Source: Cephalotus follicularis
Lineage: Eukaryota > Streptophyta > Magnoliopsida > Oxalidales > Cephalotaceae
Direction: 5' to 3'
Assembly: GCA_001972305.1 (NCBI GenBank)
Contig: BDDD01001804.1
Location: 155,100-219,099, forward strand
Length of the DNA stretch: 64,000 bases
The notes under the pieces were generated by a model. That model was not told the origin of the DNA, searched no databases, and saw only the letters and a list, made by a program, of their open reading frames with translations. Shown one piece after another: positions 1-10,684 of the stretch (its first letter is position 1; the number at the start of each line of letters is the position of its first letter). The position numbers and the translations under genes are program-made.

Positions 1-1221
1 GGAAAGCGGGATCTAACAGCCCTCACGAGAGTTGGACCCAGCTACACTACCTGAAACACAATACATTTCCTATCTCGAAGGATGGGTTAGCTATAGAGCT
101 AAATAGGTACATCACATAGCACAGATTATGCTATATATATGTATATAACATCATATATAAATATGTAAGTGAACAGTTTAGGTAATGAGTATACAGTAAT
201 AATGCATGACATATGAGAATGCATGAAGGCCAGTTACGATTTACTGGTCGTATACAACCGTCTCAGATCAGTGCATAAGAGTGAGATCTAATAAAATCCT
301 AATAATCATCTAAAGATCAACTGATAAAAGAGTGCTAGTACACTCAACCCATATCAATCGAGTATAATTAGATATCGGCAATTTAACCCCCGAAGGGTAA
401 TCCTTTGTATAGGATGACTAAATCGGCTTAGTAGACTTGAGTCGGCTAAATCAAGTCAACTAGTCCTTCCTAATGGTAAGTGCCATTGAGCGCCTATCAA
501 GTCGAGCAGATCAATCAGGTCAAGTATATCAAGTCTAATCAAATCCAATCAAATCAACTCAAGTAATCCCATAGAGCGTGTGACCTCATCAACATAAGTC
601 AAGTAGAATGGCAATCTAACCCCCGGAGGGTAGTCTTATAGAGAGGACGACTAGATCGTCCAAGTAGATTCCGATCAATCGATTAAACCTACTAGGCCTG
701 GTTAGTGGTAAGTGCTTGATAAGAGCCTACTCAGTGGTAAGTACCATCTGAGCACATACACAGTGGTAAGTACCACTCGTGTGCATACGTGGTAGTAAGG
801 GCCACCATATACATCATCAAATAATCAGGAGTCATTGTATACACAACGGTAGATACCATCAAGCGTGTTCACAGTGGTAAGTGTCACCGAATGGGATCAA
901 GTAGCTCTGCCCGTAGGCAGCTCAAGTAGCAGCATAGCCAAAGGCTGGTAATGATCCAATCAGTGAGAGTAGATTGTAACAATGATCATCTCGCATCTGC
1001 ACTAGGGGTCGGAAGGTAGCTCTAATAGGAACAATCAAATCAAATCAAGTAGCCATTAGATGGCAAGTACCTAATTAGACGAAACAGATGGTTGTACAAC
1101 CAATGCCCTAGCTTCCTGACTAGATAGTGCTAAGCACCTATGGTCCAATCAAACAGCTGGTCAAATCAAATCAAGTAGTAAAAGCCAATAAGCGACGAAG
1201 ACCTATCAGGGGGAACAGATG
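1..1221 (-). mobile_element. LTR-X, left visible segment (gypsy-type LTR, start outside window)
   Basis: Non-coding sequence interrupted at 1221 by Gy1 and continuing at 10911. It belongs to an old Ty3/gypsy-type LTR read on the minus strand. The far end (39942) ends in TTACA, so on the minus strand it starts TGTAATGACCC, the usual start of Tekay-like LTRs. Its other terminus is not in the window. The sequence is AT-rich with many short TCAAGT/AATCAA runs and a degenerate GGTAAGTGCCA repeat. No coding potential was seen. Assignment to one LTR together with 10911-12908 and 39778-39942 is inferred from removing the nested elements at their TSDs. Confidence 0.55.
467..890. repeat. Degenerate short repeat (AGTGGTAAGTACCA type)
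   Basis: About six copies of a roughly 29-36 bp unit containing GTGGTAAGTACCA(C/T). The copies between about 703 and 815 are nearly adjacent; outliers lie near 470 and 870. The core GTGGTAAGTACCAC is an imperfect palindrome. Short internal tandem repeats also occur in the other gypsy-type LTRs of this window. Confidence 0.6.
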
Positions 1222-2365
1222 TGTCACACCCCGTCTTTATTTAACACATGGTTAATCATTTAATCAAGTATTTACCAATAATTGAAAATTTAAAACTTTG
1301 CGGAAGCATTAACATTATACTGGATTGTTCAAGTAGCATACACATGTAGCCCATACTACATGCTTAAGCTTTAGTACACTACAAAGTTATATATTACATA
1401 TTGGGAATGTAAATATAACAAAAGGGGTACGACTTAAACATTTTACAAATACAACCTTAAAATTAAGCTTCGCCGCGAAACTTCAGCAGCAAGTCTCCAC
1501 TTTCTTTCGTTAATATACAATTGTATGTATTAGACTTTGTCCTCACTCGGCTAAGTAGGATTTATGCATGAAGATGAATATATAAATGTAATCATGCATG
1601 ACGGTTTAAATTTTAAAACATTATATAAATGCCAATATATATAAGCAACTATGCCAAGTGGCTGCAAACAATCAGTTATCAAGAATACCACAAAGGGTAC
1701 AATCCATCAGTCCAGTTCTCTGAAGACCAGTATTGGGTGTCATCTGTCGCTACCTCCTAGCCCCAACGATGCACCACCTAAATACCACTATACACTCCGA
1801 TGATGATAGAAAAGATAAACAGTATTTCTTGCACTTAGAGGGCAATCAACAGTCATGATCTGCATTGCAGATAAGTTAGGTGTATAAACTCTAGCCAACT
1901 CCTGGCACCAAGGCTCACCTCTGTAGTCCGTGATACACTCCGATCACAAGACCATCAGAAACTATCAATCACAGTCAATACAGTACAGTACAATAGTTAC
2001 ATGTATAATGTAATATGAAAGTAGTTCTCTTTTGAGAAAACAGTACAGTGGAAAAACAGTTAATTGTGCATATAGCACTCATTTCTGGTAATCCATGGAA
2101 AATAGTAGTATTTGTGTAAAATACTGGATAGATATAACTATCTATAACAGTAAGCAATCAGTAATTGCATCACAATGCAACATTAATAGTTCAAGAAATA
2201 AGAGTGGATAACAGTACACTCAATCAATCAATTTATATGAATCAAACAGTAGATGCATAAATCGTTTGATTCCTATATTTTGACTACACATAGCAAGGAC
2301 TGATTGTGAAAATCATCCCATTTGGAAGCCAGTGTAATCAGGAGAATTAAATGCGAAACAGGCCT

Positions 2366-2470
2366 TTAAGCGTCGACAATTTAATTCAAAGCGTCGACAG
2401 TGTTCTTCACTTAAACGTCGATGAAATTCTATCTTAAGCGTCGACGATTTAATTCTAAGCGTCGACGGTT
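2366..2470. repeat. Phased GTCGAC palindrome array, Gy1 3' LTR cluster 1
   Basis: Five units of the AAGCGTCGACG type with the G of GTC at 2372, 2393, 2417, 2440 and 2461, i.e. spacings of 21, 24, 23 and 21 bp. Spacers are T-rich and poorly conserved while the palindromic core is kept; the third unit has decayed to GTCGAT. The matching cluster in the other LTR has about eight units. Confidence 0.85.
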
Positions 2471-3078
2471 TATGGCGTCCATGCAATTTACAGTAGCAGA
2501 AAGAAAACATAGCATGTATTCCTCAAACTTCAATCAGTCCAATTCCACATGAATACTTATATATAGCCATCTCAACATGAAATACATACTATATGTTCAA
2601 AATCATGTCATAAACCCTACCTCAATTCGCTTTCCCAGAATCAATTGAATTTATTCTTCTCTTTAACTCCAATAAACCTTCAATTCCAATTAATCTTCAA
2701 TAATATAGTAACCAATCCATTGTATATGTTTAACAGTAGATACAAAAACAAAAATCAGTAGATATACATCAGGATTAACTACCATAGAAACACTAAAATC
2801 ACTAAAATCAAATCAGAACTTTACCAGTTCAATCGGAGCTTCCAATTTCCACTTTTGAACACCAATTTCTACATGCAATTTCATACAGTAGATAGACTCC
2901 TCCTTGTTCAACGTTTCTAGCTTTCATTTCACTCTCTCTATCCTCTGATAAAAAGAATTTGAGTCTCAAAATTCATTTGATTTCTCTAACTCAAACTGTT
3001 AACCTTTCTCTTCTCTCTCTTTTACTATTTCTATCAATTTTTTGTTTTCTCATCACTTTTCTTTTCTTTCTTTCTATT

Positions 3079-3092
3079 TTGCAGGTGGCAGG
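3079..3092. promoter_or_regulatory. Conserved LTR block TTGCAGGTGGCAGG
   Basis: The 14-mer TTGCAGGTGGCAGG follows a long polypyrimidine stretch (about 2990-3078). The identical block occurs in the other Gy1 LTR (10524-10537) and in the different LTR family sG-B (28500-28513), each time before a palindrome cluster. On the element's sense strand it is a CCTGCCACCTGCAA motif followed by a purine-rich run. Its role is unknown. On the antisense strand it resembles a 3' splice site. Confidence 0.45.
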
Positions 3093-3239
3093 TGACTCAT
3101 GCAGTCCAAATCCCCTTCAGGCAGTAGCTAGCAGTTGATTTCCCGTTTTTGGACATGTTTGTAAGACACATGTCCTGTTAAGACGCCAGACATGCCACCA
3201 TTCTGTGTTAATCGCCTGCAATAGACACATGTCTGTGTG

Positions 3240-3318
3240 CAAAGCGTCGCCGGTTTCATTTTGGGCGTCACCAGTTAAGCACAAAGCATCAATGCTTTAA
3301 TGTTGGCGTCGACGGTTT
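3240..3318. repeat. Phased palindrome array, Gy1 3' LTR cluster 2
   Basis: Four units with cores at 3246, 3267, 3288 and 3308 (spacings 21, 21, 20). Sequences are GCGTCGCCGG, GCGTCACCAG, GCATCAATGC and GCGTCGACGG, so the spacing is better kept than the bases. The other LTR keeps only two of these units (10691 and 10712). Confidence 0.8.
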
Positions 3319-3517
3319 GGCACCACAATTCGTTTTTAAAGTGTTATTTAACAACTTTCAATTTACTTCAATTTAGTCCAATTCCCTATTCAATTGAGCC
3401 ATCAACTTAATTCAATAACCACAATTCACATAAAAAATGAACAATTAATTTCAATTTAATGTATAATTTATTCATCAATTATACAATATACATTAATTGA
3501 AATTTATGGTTATTACA

Positions 3518-3531
3518 TTCCCCCCTCCTAA
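3518..3531 (-). other. Gy1 polypurine tract
   Basis: Plus-strand TTCCCCCCTCCTAA directly abuts the 3' LTR; the minus strand therefore reads an A/G run ending at the LTR's TGTAAT. This is the expected primer position for plus-strand DNA synthesis. Confidence 0.85.
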
Positions 3532-3559
3532 CAAAAAAATCGTCCTCGAATTTAGTTCT

Positions 3560-3994
3560 TTACATACCAAACAAATGAGGGGATGTTTCCGTCATTTTAG
3601 CTTTACGTTCCCATGTAACTTCTTCAGCTCCCTGAAACTGCCACAGAACCTTCACCATCGTAATGGTCTTCGTTCTCAAAACGTTGTCCTTCCTGTCCAG
3701 AATTCGCATTGGTCGTTCTTCATACGAGAGATTGTCATTGATAAATCCTGGATCATAGCTCAACACATGAGAAGGATCGGGTACATATTTCCGTAACATA
3801 GAAACATGAAATACATTATGTACATTAGACAGGCTGGGTGGTAACGCTATCTGATATGCCAATTCCCCAACTCTCTCTAGGATCTCGTATAGTCCGATAC
3901 ATCTTGGAGCTAACTTTCCTTTATGGCAATATCTGGATATCCCTTTCGAAGGTGAGATTCTCAGAAAAACATGATCTCCCTTCTCGAACTCCAT
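3560..3994 (-). pseudogene. Gy1 integrase C-terminus with chromodomain-like tail
   Basis: A 144-residue open segment. It starts in the integrase C-terminal region (GDHVFLRISP, then KGKLAPRCIGLYEIL, then LPPSLSNVHNVFHVSMLRKY) and ends with a chromodomain-like block, VKVLWQFQGAEEVTWERKA. In plant Tekay-like chromoviruses this tail is thought to guide insertion by reading chromatin marks. The segment is in the same frame as the upstream integrase pieces; a TGA two codons before the M at 3994 and a TAG at 4160 separate them. It stops close to the polypurine tract, as expected. Not a usable gene on its own. Confidence 0.85.
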
Positions 3995-4159
3995 CTTTCA
4001 TCTTCTTCTATCAGCATAACTCTTTTTTCGACTCTGTGCGGCAAGTAACATTTTCTTGACAATTATAACCTTGTCGGTAGTTTCTTGAACAAGGTTTGGT
4101 CCCAGTACCTGTCTTTCACCCACTTCATCCAAGCATATAGGAGATCTAAATTTCCTTCC

Positions 4160-4507
4160 CTATAAGGCTTCATAAGGTGCCATCCCAATGCCAGAATGAT
4201 AACTGTTGTTGAAGGAGAATTCAATAAGTGGAATATGATCCTCCCAACATCCAGCAAAATCAATCACACAAGCTAGGAGCATATCTTCTAGGGTTTGAAT
4301 GGTACGCTCGGATTGTCCGTCAGTCTGTGGATGAAATGCAGTACTAAAACTCAAGGTCGTTCCCATAGCTGCTTGGAACTTCCTCCAGAACCTTGAGGTA
4401 AATCTTGCATCACGGTCACAAACAATACTGACTGGCACTCCAAGTAACTTCACAATCTCCCGAATATACAGTTGAGCTAACTTCTCAATAGAATATGTCA
4501 TATTCAT
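4160..4507 (-). pseudogene. Gy1 integrase catalytic core, second half
   Basis: A 115-residue segment of the rve integrase core. It shows VSIVCDRDARFTSRFW, where the second catalytic aspartate lies, and STAFHPQTDGQSERTIQTLE, which holds the catalytic glutamate. It ends at a TAG at 4160 where related elements continue into an LYGRKCRSP-like block. Reading in the same frame continues on both sides through stops. It is part of the broken Gy1 pol. Confidence 0.85.
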
Positions 4508-4582
4508 CGGAAGAAAGTGAGCAGACTTGGTGAGTCTGTCAATGACAACCCAAACTGCTTCATGGTGATTCTGTGATCTCGG

Positions 4583-5191
4583 CTATCCAGGCACAAAATC
4601 CATGGTTACATGCTCCCATTTCCATTCTACTACTGGTAAAGACTGTAACAATCTGGTAGGTTTCTGATGTTCTGCTTTGACTCTCTGACAAGTTAAACAC
4701 CTTGCCATGAATTTGACAATATCTCTCTTCATGCTGCTCCACCAGTAGTTTCCCTTCATATCATGCAACATCTTAGAGCTACCCGGATGTACACTGTATG
4801 ATGATTTATGAGCTTGTTGTAATAGCTCATCTCTTAAGCTCTCATCATCAGGAACACATACTCTCCCTCGAAACCTCAATATACCATCAGAATGTATAGA
4901 GAAATCAGAGTTAGGATCTGACTCTAAATTCTCACGGATGTTCCACAATTCGGTGTCACTAAACTGAGCATTCATGATGCGATCAAGAAGTTCCGGTTGT
5001 ACTCTAAGACTTGCAACAATAAGACCTTTGGAAACCATGAACGGATTCCATCGCTGAAAGTCCTCCAATAGTTTCCACTGCGAAACCATCGCACCAGCAA
5101 TCATTGCTTTGCAACACAAGGCATCCGCAACAACATTCGCATTCCCTGTGTGGTATTGAATATTGCAGTTATAATCATTAAAGAATTCCAC
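4583..5191 (-). pseudogene. Gy1 RNase H end plus integrase zinc-binding domain and start of core
   Basis: A 202-residue segment. It opens with the RNase H/connection end (NIQYHTGNANVVADAL), then a linker. Next is the integrase H2C2 zinc-binding domain with HKSSYSVHPG, MKGNYWWSSMKRDI and CLTCQRVKAEHQ. It ends in WKWEHVTMDFVPG, which contains the first catalytic aspartate. A TAG at 4583 cuts the core just after it. The stretch from 4508 to 4582 still encodes core-like residues. Confidence 0.88.
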
Positions 5192-5200
5192 CCACCTTCT

Positions 5201-5755
5201 CTACCCCTTGTTTAACTCCTTCTGATAAAATAGATACTTCAAACTTTTGTGGTCTGTAAATATCTCGAATTCAGCACCATAGAGGTAATGTCTCAATTTC
5301 TGTAAAGCGAATACTATGGCAGCTAATTCAAGATCATGTACATGATAGTTCTCCTCGTATAGTTTCAGTTTCCTTGAAGCATAAGCAATTACTCGACCAC
5401 GTTGCATGAGAACACATCCCAAGCCTTTTCCAGAAGCATCACTGTAAACTGTAAAGTTTTCATTACCTTTAGATAATACTAAGATAGGAGCCGAAATCAA
5501 CTGACTCTTCAGTTCCTGAAAACTTGCTTCACAAGCATCATTCACATCAAAATTTGACTTCTTCTGAGTCAAACGAGTCAACGGCATAGCAATCTTGGAA
5601 AATCCTTCAATAAACCTTCGGTAATAACCGGCCAATCCTAAGAAGCTACGAACCTTAGTAACATTCTTCGGTTGTGGCCAATTCACAATACTTTCAATCT
5701 TTGAAGGATCAACAGATAACCCTTCACTAGATACAATATGACCAAGAAAAGTCAC
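5201..5755 (-). pseudogene. Gy1 RT thumb and RNase H
   Basis: A 184-residue segment beginning [15 protein letters not shown] (end of the RT palm/thumb) and continuing [20 protein letters not shown]. The RNase H domain then shows all three acidic anchors: [23 protein letters not shown] and [10 protein letters not shown]. It ends at a TAG at 5201, where relatives continue in frame into the integrase linker; a CAG to TAG change would explain it. Confidence 0.88.
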
Positions 5756-5806
5756 CTGATCTAGTCAAAATTGACATTTATTGAATTTAGCAAATAACCG
5801 TTCCTT

Positions 5807-6322
5807 TCATAGGGTTTGAAATACAATCTTCAGATGTTGCAGATGCTTCTCAACATCATCTTTGTGAATCCTCGACTGATGGTAGCATGTCCTCAAGTCA
5901 AGTTTAGAGAAAATAGTTGAGCCTTGCAGTGGATCGAACAACTCCTCAATGTGTGGAGGAGGATATTTGTTCTTCACAGTCACTTGATTCAACAACCGGT
6001 AGTCAATGCATAACCTCATCGACCCATCCTTCTTCTTTACGAACAGTTTCGGTGCTCCCCACGGTGATATACTCAGTCTGATAAATCCCTTATCAAGATA
6101 GTCTTGAAATTGAACGTTTAACTCCTTCAGTTCAGTCGGAGCCATTCTGTATGGAGCTTTAGAAATAGGAGCAGTTCCTGGTATCAAGTCAATACTGAAC
6201 TCCATATCTCTCTCTGATGGAAATGAAACAAGATCTACTGGAAACACATCAGGAAATTCATAAACAACAGGAATCTGTTCCAGACTAGGTATACATTTTG
6301 TCCTGTCCACCACATAGGCCAA
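5807..6322 (-). pseudogene. Gy1 reverse transcriptase with catalytic centre deleted
   Basis: A 171-residue segment with the RT entry region ([45 protein letters not shown]) and palm motif [12 protein letters not shown], including the first catalytic aspartate. About 12 residues later it jumps to [12 protein letters not shown]. By comparison with Gy2 in this window, about 58 residues are missing in frame, including the whole xxDD catalytic loop; the joint lies near 5846-5850. A TGA at 5807 and a second stop near 5766 follow. This RT could not have been active. Confidence 0.9.
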
Positions 6323-6324
6323 GT

Positions 6325-6966
6325 AGCCTTCACACCCTTGCTTGAGATATTTATTTCTCGAGTAAAAGATATAATCGAAGTAGAAGTATTCTTTTCTCCC
6401 ATGAACTGGAATACAGTTCCATCTGATAGATGAAAAGTCACCACCTTATTGTAACAATCAACACAAGCTCAATGAACATAGAGCCAGTCCATCCCTAAGA
6501 TAATATCGAAATCTCGGATTGGCAGTACAATCAGATCAGCGAATAGTTGAACCCCAGCTATCATGATCTCACAGTTATTTGCTACTATATCAGTCAGTAA
6601 ACAGTCTCCAGTTGGAGTATTCACCTCCAGCACATATGGTAAACAAGAAGTTACACAATGCAAGTTGCAAACAATATATGATGCAATGAATGAGTGTGTA
6701 GCTTCCGAATCAATTAAGACGCGAGCTAATATGCCAGATACGAAAATGGTACCTCTCACAGTAGAAGTAGACTCTGGTATGTCATCCTTAGACAAATTAT
6801 AGACTCTACCTTTCACAATTCCCTTTCCAGTATCTCTTCGCGGTTGAGCAGCCACACCATTTCCACTAGCTCCAGAACTTCCTTGTTGATTGCGCATTTT
6901 CTCTCTAGCGGTTGGACAATCTTTTAACTGATGCTCATGCGAGCCATATCTCAAACACTTCCCCAT
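6325..6966 (-). pseudogene. Gy1 gag zinc knuckle and aspartic protease
   Basis: Open segment 6469-6966 (165 residues) plus its continuation to about 6325. It begins with a degenerate CCHC knuckle (CLRYGSHEHQLKDC; the second cysteine is tyrosine). It runs through RRDTGKGIVKGRVY and reaches the retroviral-type protease motif VLIDSEATHSFIA. The usual DSG of the active site is DSE here, a glycine loss. It continues to LPIRDFDIILGMDWL. A TGA at 6469 fits a CGA to TGA change. A frame change near 6320 separates it from RT. Confidence 0.85.
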
Positions 6967-7339
6967 CTTCTTCCAGCAAACACTCTCATTGTGGTTCGAA
7001 GGACCACATAAACTGCACCGTCCATAACTCTATTGGCTGCTTCGGTTAGGAGTCTTTGAACGAGAAGTATTTCATTGAGAACCTCCTTGTCCCATTTTAC
7101 CAGACTTCGATCACCCAGCAGGATTATTACTTCCCTGCCCTTGTGATTAAACAGGTCTCGATTGAGAACCACGAGATCTCTCCATCCTCTGTTAATTTGC
7201 ATCATCCTCCTGAATTCTTGCCTTCTCAGTAACATCCACAAAAGAAATCAATTGCAGTACAACTAGTTTAGATATGATATCAGGCCTTCAAGAACCTCCT
7301 TACCTTCCTTGACTCTCCCTTCACCAGATAGGGCGTGTG
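6967..7339 (-). pseudogene. Gy1 gag C-terminal region, frame broken
   Basis: This stretch joins the gag N-terminal segment (7340-7918) to the knuckle/protease segment, which lies in another frame. Relatives carry the end of the Retrotrans_gag domain and the first zinc knuckle here. No continuous frame survives; stops and at least one indel are needed to join the two sides. Confidence 0.6.
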
Positions 7340-7918
7340 TCATGCCAAACCAATGAATTTGGTATGATATTGAGCTATCGTCATATCTCTTTGACGTAAC
7401 TCCAGCAGTTCGGTCTCCCTCATGTCACGCTCCATCTGTGGTACATAAGTCTCAAAGAACTCAGATCCGAATCTGTCCCAACTCCTATTAAGATCCATAG
7501 ATACCCACTTCATTTCAATCATCTCCCACCAATGGCTATCTTCTCCCCATAAGTGGTACACTGCAAAATTTAGCTTTTGTTCAGTACACTCGAGAGTACC
7601 AAATATCTTCTCCATATCCTTCATCCATTGTTCCACTACGGTAGCATCAAGTTCACCCTTAAACATCGGAGGATTCTGCCTCATGAATCTCTCTAAATCT
7701 CTCCCAAATCCACCAGCATGATAAACTTCAGGAGCATGCTGATACCCTTGGTTAGCTTTATACATGTGCCGCAACTCAGCCATATTCACTGCATTGGCTT
7801 GTATCTGTTGTTCAAAATGATCAGCCATGAGATCCAATGCACTTCTCTCTTCATTCACTGGTCGGGCATTTCTTTTTTTGGCCCTAGGCCTTCCCCGTCT
7901 ACCTCTTTGGTGATCCAT
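7340..7918 (-). pseudogene. Gy1 gag, N-terminal part
   Basis: Start chosen at the methionine of MDHQRGRRGRPRAKK (codon 7916-7918), about 110 bp after the primer site; an upstream in-frame methionine at 7966 would add a non-homologous leader. The basic N-terminus is followed by the Retrotrans_gag domain with RFMRQNPPMFKGELDA, WMKDMEKIFGTLECT, YHLWGEDSHWWEMIE and ELLELRQRDMTIAQYH. These match the Gy2 gag in the same order. Gag forms the cytoplasmic virus-like particle. The reading frame closes at 7340, well before the zinc knuckles. Confidence 0.88.
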
Positions 7919-8013
7919 TCTGTTTCCTATAAGAAAAATGATATTAATCATCAGGAAACAATTCACTTAATTGCGAGGATAGTATCCCAGCGATAACTTA
8001 TAATTAAATATAA

Positions 8014-8025
8014 GCTATGATACCA
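8014..8025 (-). other. Gy1 primer binding site (initiator-Met tRNA type)
   Basis: Minus strand reads TGGTATCATAGC, two changes from the common plant PBS TGGTATCAGAGC. It lies four bases inside the 5' LTR end. tRNA-iMet priming is usual for plant gypsy and copia elements. Confidence 0.85.
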
Positions 8026-9170
8026 TGCTTGTCACACCCCATCTTTATTTAATACATGGCTAATCATTTAATCCAATATTTACCAATAATTGAAAATTTA
8101 AAACTTTGCAGAAGCATTAACATTATACTAGATTGTTCAAGTAGCATACTCACGTAGGCCATACTACATGCTTAAGCTTTATTGCACTACAAAGTTGTAT
8201 ATTATATTTTGGGAATGTAAATATAAAAAAGGGGTACGACTTAAACATTTTACAAATACAACCTTAAAATTAACCTTCATCGCAAAACTTCAGCAGCAAG
8301 TCTCCACTTTCCTTCGTTACTCTGCAATTGTAGGCATTGGACTTTGTCCTCACTCAGCTAAGTAGGAGTTTTGCATGAAGATGAATATATAAATGTAATC
8401 ATGCATGACAGTTTATTTTTTAAAACAGTATATATATGCCAATATATATAAGCAACAATGTCAAGTGGCTACAAACAACTAGTTATCAATAATACCACAA
8501 AGGGTACAATCAATCAGTCCAGTTGTCCGAAGACCATTAGTGGGTGTCATCTGTTGCTACATCCTAGCCCCAATGATGCACCACCTAACTACCACCATAC
8601 ACTCCGATGATGATAGAAAAGGTAAACATTATTTCTTACACTTAGCGGACAATCAACAGTCACGATTTGCATTGCAGATAAGTTTGGTGTATAAACTCTA
8701 GCCAACTCCTGGCACCTAGGCTCGTCTCTGTAGTCCATGATACACTCCAATCAGAAGACCATCAGAAACTATCAATCACTGTCAATACAATACAGTACAG
8801 TAATTACATGTATAATGTAATATGAAAGTAGTTCTCTTTTGAGAAAATAGTACAGTGGAAAAAGAGTTAATTGTGCATATAACACTCATTTCTGGAAATC
8901 CTTGGAAAATAGTAGTATTTGTGTAAGATACTTGATAGATATAACTATCTATAACTGTAAGCAATAAGTAATTGCATCACAATGCAACATTAACAGTTCA
9001 AGAAATAATAGTGGATAACAGTACACTCAATTAGTCAATTTATAGGAATCAAACAGTAGATGCATAAGTCGTTCGATTTCTATATTTTGACTACACATAG
9101 CACGAACTGAATGTGGAAATCATCCGGTTTGGAAGCCAGTGTAATCAGGAGAATGAAATGTGAAACAGGC

Positions 9171-9338
9171 CCTTAGGCGTCGACAGTTTTGACTTAAGCG
9201 TCGACAGCTTAATTCAAAGTACCATCAGTAATCTTAAAGCGTCGACAGTGTTCTTCACTTAAGCGTCGATGAATTTCTACCTTAAGCGTAGACCATTTTG
9301 CCTTAAGCGTCGATGGTTTAATTCTAAGCGTTGATGAT
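9171..9338. repeat. Phased palindrome array, Gy1 5' LTR cluster 1
   Basis: About eight units, with cores at 9179, 9200, 9219 (very degenerate), 9241, 9265, 9288, 9309 and 9330. Spacings are 19-24 bp, most often 21. Units read GGCGTCGACAG, AGCGTCGATGG and similar. The 3' LTR has five units at this place. Confidence 0.82.
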
Positions 9339-9433
9339 TTATGGTATCCAGGCAATTTACAGTAGCAGAAAGAAAACAGAGCATGTATTCTTAATACTTC
9401 AGTCAGCCCAATTCAACATGAAAACATATATAT

Positions 9434-9969
9434 GTAATCCGAGATTCTTGATATTTTATCTATTCTGATTTCATTGCGATATTGTTGTATTCGGATGGTA
9501 TTACCTTTATTTGTGCTGTTGTTCAGCGGATATTCAGTTGTTATCTTGGGCCTAAAGCCTGGTTACAGTTATGGTTTAATTGTTTCCGTTATTGAGTTAA
9601 GACGATCATGTTCTTTTCATTAATTGATTCTATTATACCTGTGACCTACCCTTTGATTATAGTACATAATTCATTCCACGCATCCGGTTATTTGTGTGGA
9701 TGCAACAGGGAATGACTTGGCTCAACTCACTTAGTCATTTGGACTAACCCCCGCTTATTTAATTTAGTCAGTTGAGGCAGCAGAAGTTGATCCACCTTAT
9801 CCACTAGTGCAGTAGCAGTTGGATTTGTTAGAGGTATACCACGAGATTCAGGCACCTTACACTGGCAGTTCTGGCCAGTCTCACATGCATTGCATAGGGA
9901 CTTTGGGATGTTTTACTATGATCATGATGATGATTTTGAGATGTAGATATATGATAAGTAATGTGTGTA

Positions 9970-10002
<33 letters not shown>

Positions 10003-10020
10003 GAGAGAGAGAGAGATATA
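9434..10020 (+). mobile_element. LTR-like fragment inserted in the Gy1 5' LTR
   Basis: About 585 bp present here but absent from the other Gy1 LTR, where ATATATAG continues straight into CCATCTC. The insert holds ACTTAGTCATTTGGACTAAC and following sequence that resembles part of sG-A (about 38030-38200) and the complement of LTR-Y (about 53110-53140). It is thus a piece of a related gypsy LTR in plus orientation. It ends in a GT/AT/AG microsatellite. Exact ends and a target duplication are unclear because both borders are AT-rich. Confidence 0.6.
9963..10019. repeat. Compound microsatellite (GT)n(AT)n(AG)n
   Basis: Runs of GT, then TA, then AG, ending in GATATA, at the right edge of the inserted LTR fragment. 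Simple sequence; open frames across it are artefacts. Confidence 0.95.
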
Positions 10021-10523
10021 ACCATCTCAACATGAAATACATGCTATATGTTCAAAATCATGTCATAAACCCTACCTCAATTTGCTTTCCCATAATCAAT
10101 TGAATTGATTCTTCTCTTTAACTCTAATAAACCTTCAATTCCAATTAATCTTCAATAATTCAGTAACCAGTCCATTGTATATGTTTAACAGTAGATATAA
10201 AAACAAAAATCAATAGATATACATTAAGATTAACTACCATAGCAACACTGAAATAAAATCAGAAGTTTACCAGTTCAATCTGAGTTTCCAATTTCCACTT
10301 TTGAACACCAATTTCTGCATGCAATTTCATACAGTAGATAGACTCCTCTCTCTTCACCATTTCTAGCTTTCATTTCACTATCTCTATCCTCTGATATAAA
10401 GGATTTGAGTCTCAAAATTCATCTGATTTCTCTAACTCAAACTGTTAACCTTTCTCTTCTCTCTCTTTTACTGTTTCTGTCAATTTTTGTTTTCTCTTCA
10501 CTTTTGTTTTCTTTCTTTCTATT

Positions 10524-10537
10524 TTGCAGGTGGCAGG
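10524..10537. promoter_or_regulatory. Conserved LTR block TTGCAGGTGGCAGG (Gy1 5' LTR)
   Basis: Identical 14-mer to 3079-3092 and 28500-28513, again after a polypyrimidine stretch and before palindrome cluster 2. Function unknown. Confidence 0.45.
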
Positions 10538-10684
10538 AGACTCATGCAGTCCAAATGCCCTTCAAGCAGTAGCTGGCAGTTGATTTCCTGTTGTTGGACA
10601 CGTTTCTAAGACACATGTCCTATTAAGACACTAGACATGCCACCATTTTGTGTTAATCGCATGCAATAGACACCTATCTGTGTG

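Larger units (their letters stand above)
1222..3517 (-). repeat. Gy1 3' LTR
   Basis: Starts TGTCACACCCC and ends GGTTATTACA on the plus strand, so the sense strand reads TGTAATAACC to GGGGTGTGACA. It matches 8030-10910 along its length except for a 585-bp insertion in the other copy and differing palindrome unit numbers. Next to its right end lies the polypurine tract, which makes it the 3' LTR of a minus-strand element. Confidence 0.95.

Noticed and set aside
3000-3095. Polypyrimidine run plus TTTTGCAG that resembles a 3' splice site
   Set aside because: It is on the strand antisense to Gy1 and no exon is recognisable; kept only as a conserved block.
3497-10000. Endogenous pararetrovirus instead of a retrotransposon
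   Set aside because: LTRs, 5-bp duplications, integrase and a PPT are present and no movement protein is seen.
9819-10103. 94-residue plus-strand frame
   Set aside because: Runs through the GT/AT/AG microsatellite.
10393-10400. TATA-like TTTATATC on the minus strand in the Gy1 5' LTR
   Set aside because: Not conserved in the other LTR (GATAAAAAG there), and the promoter position in these gypsy LTRs is unclear.
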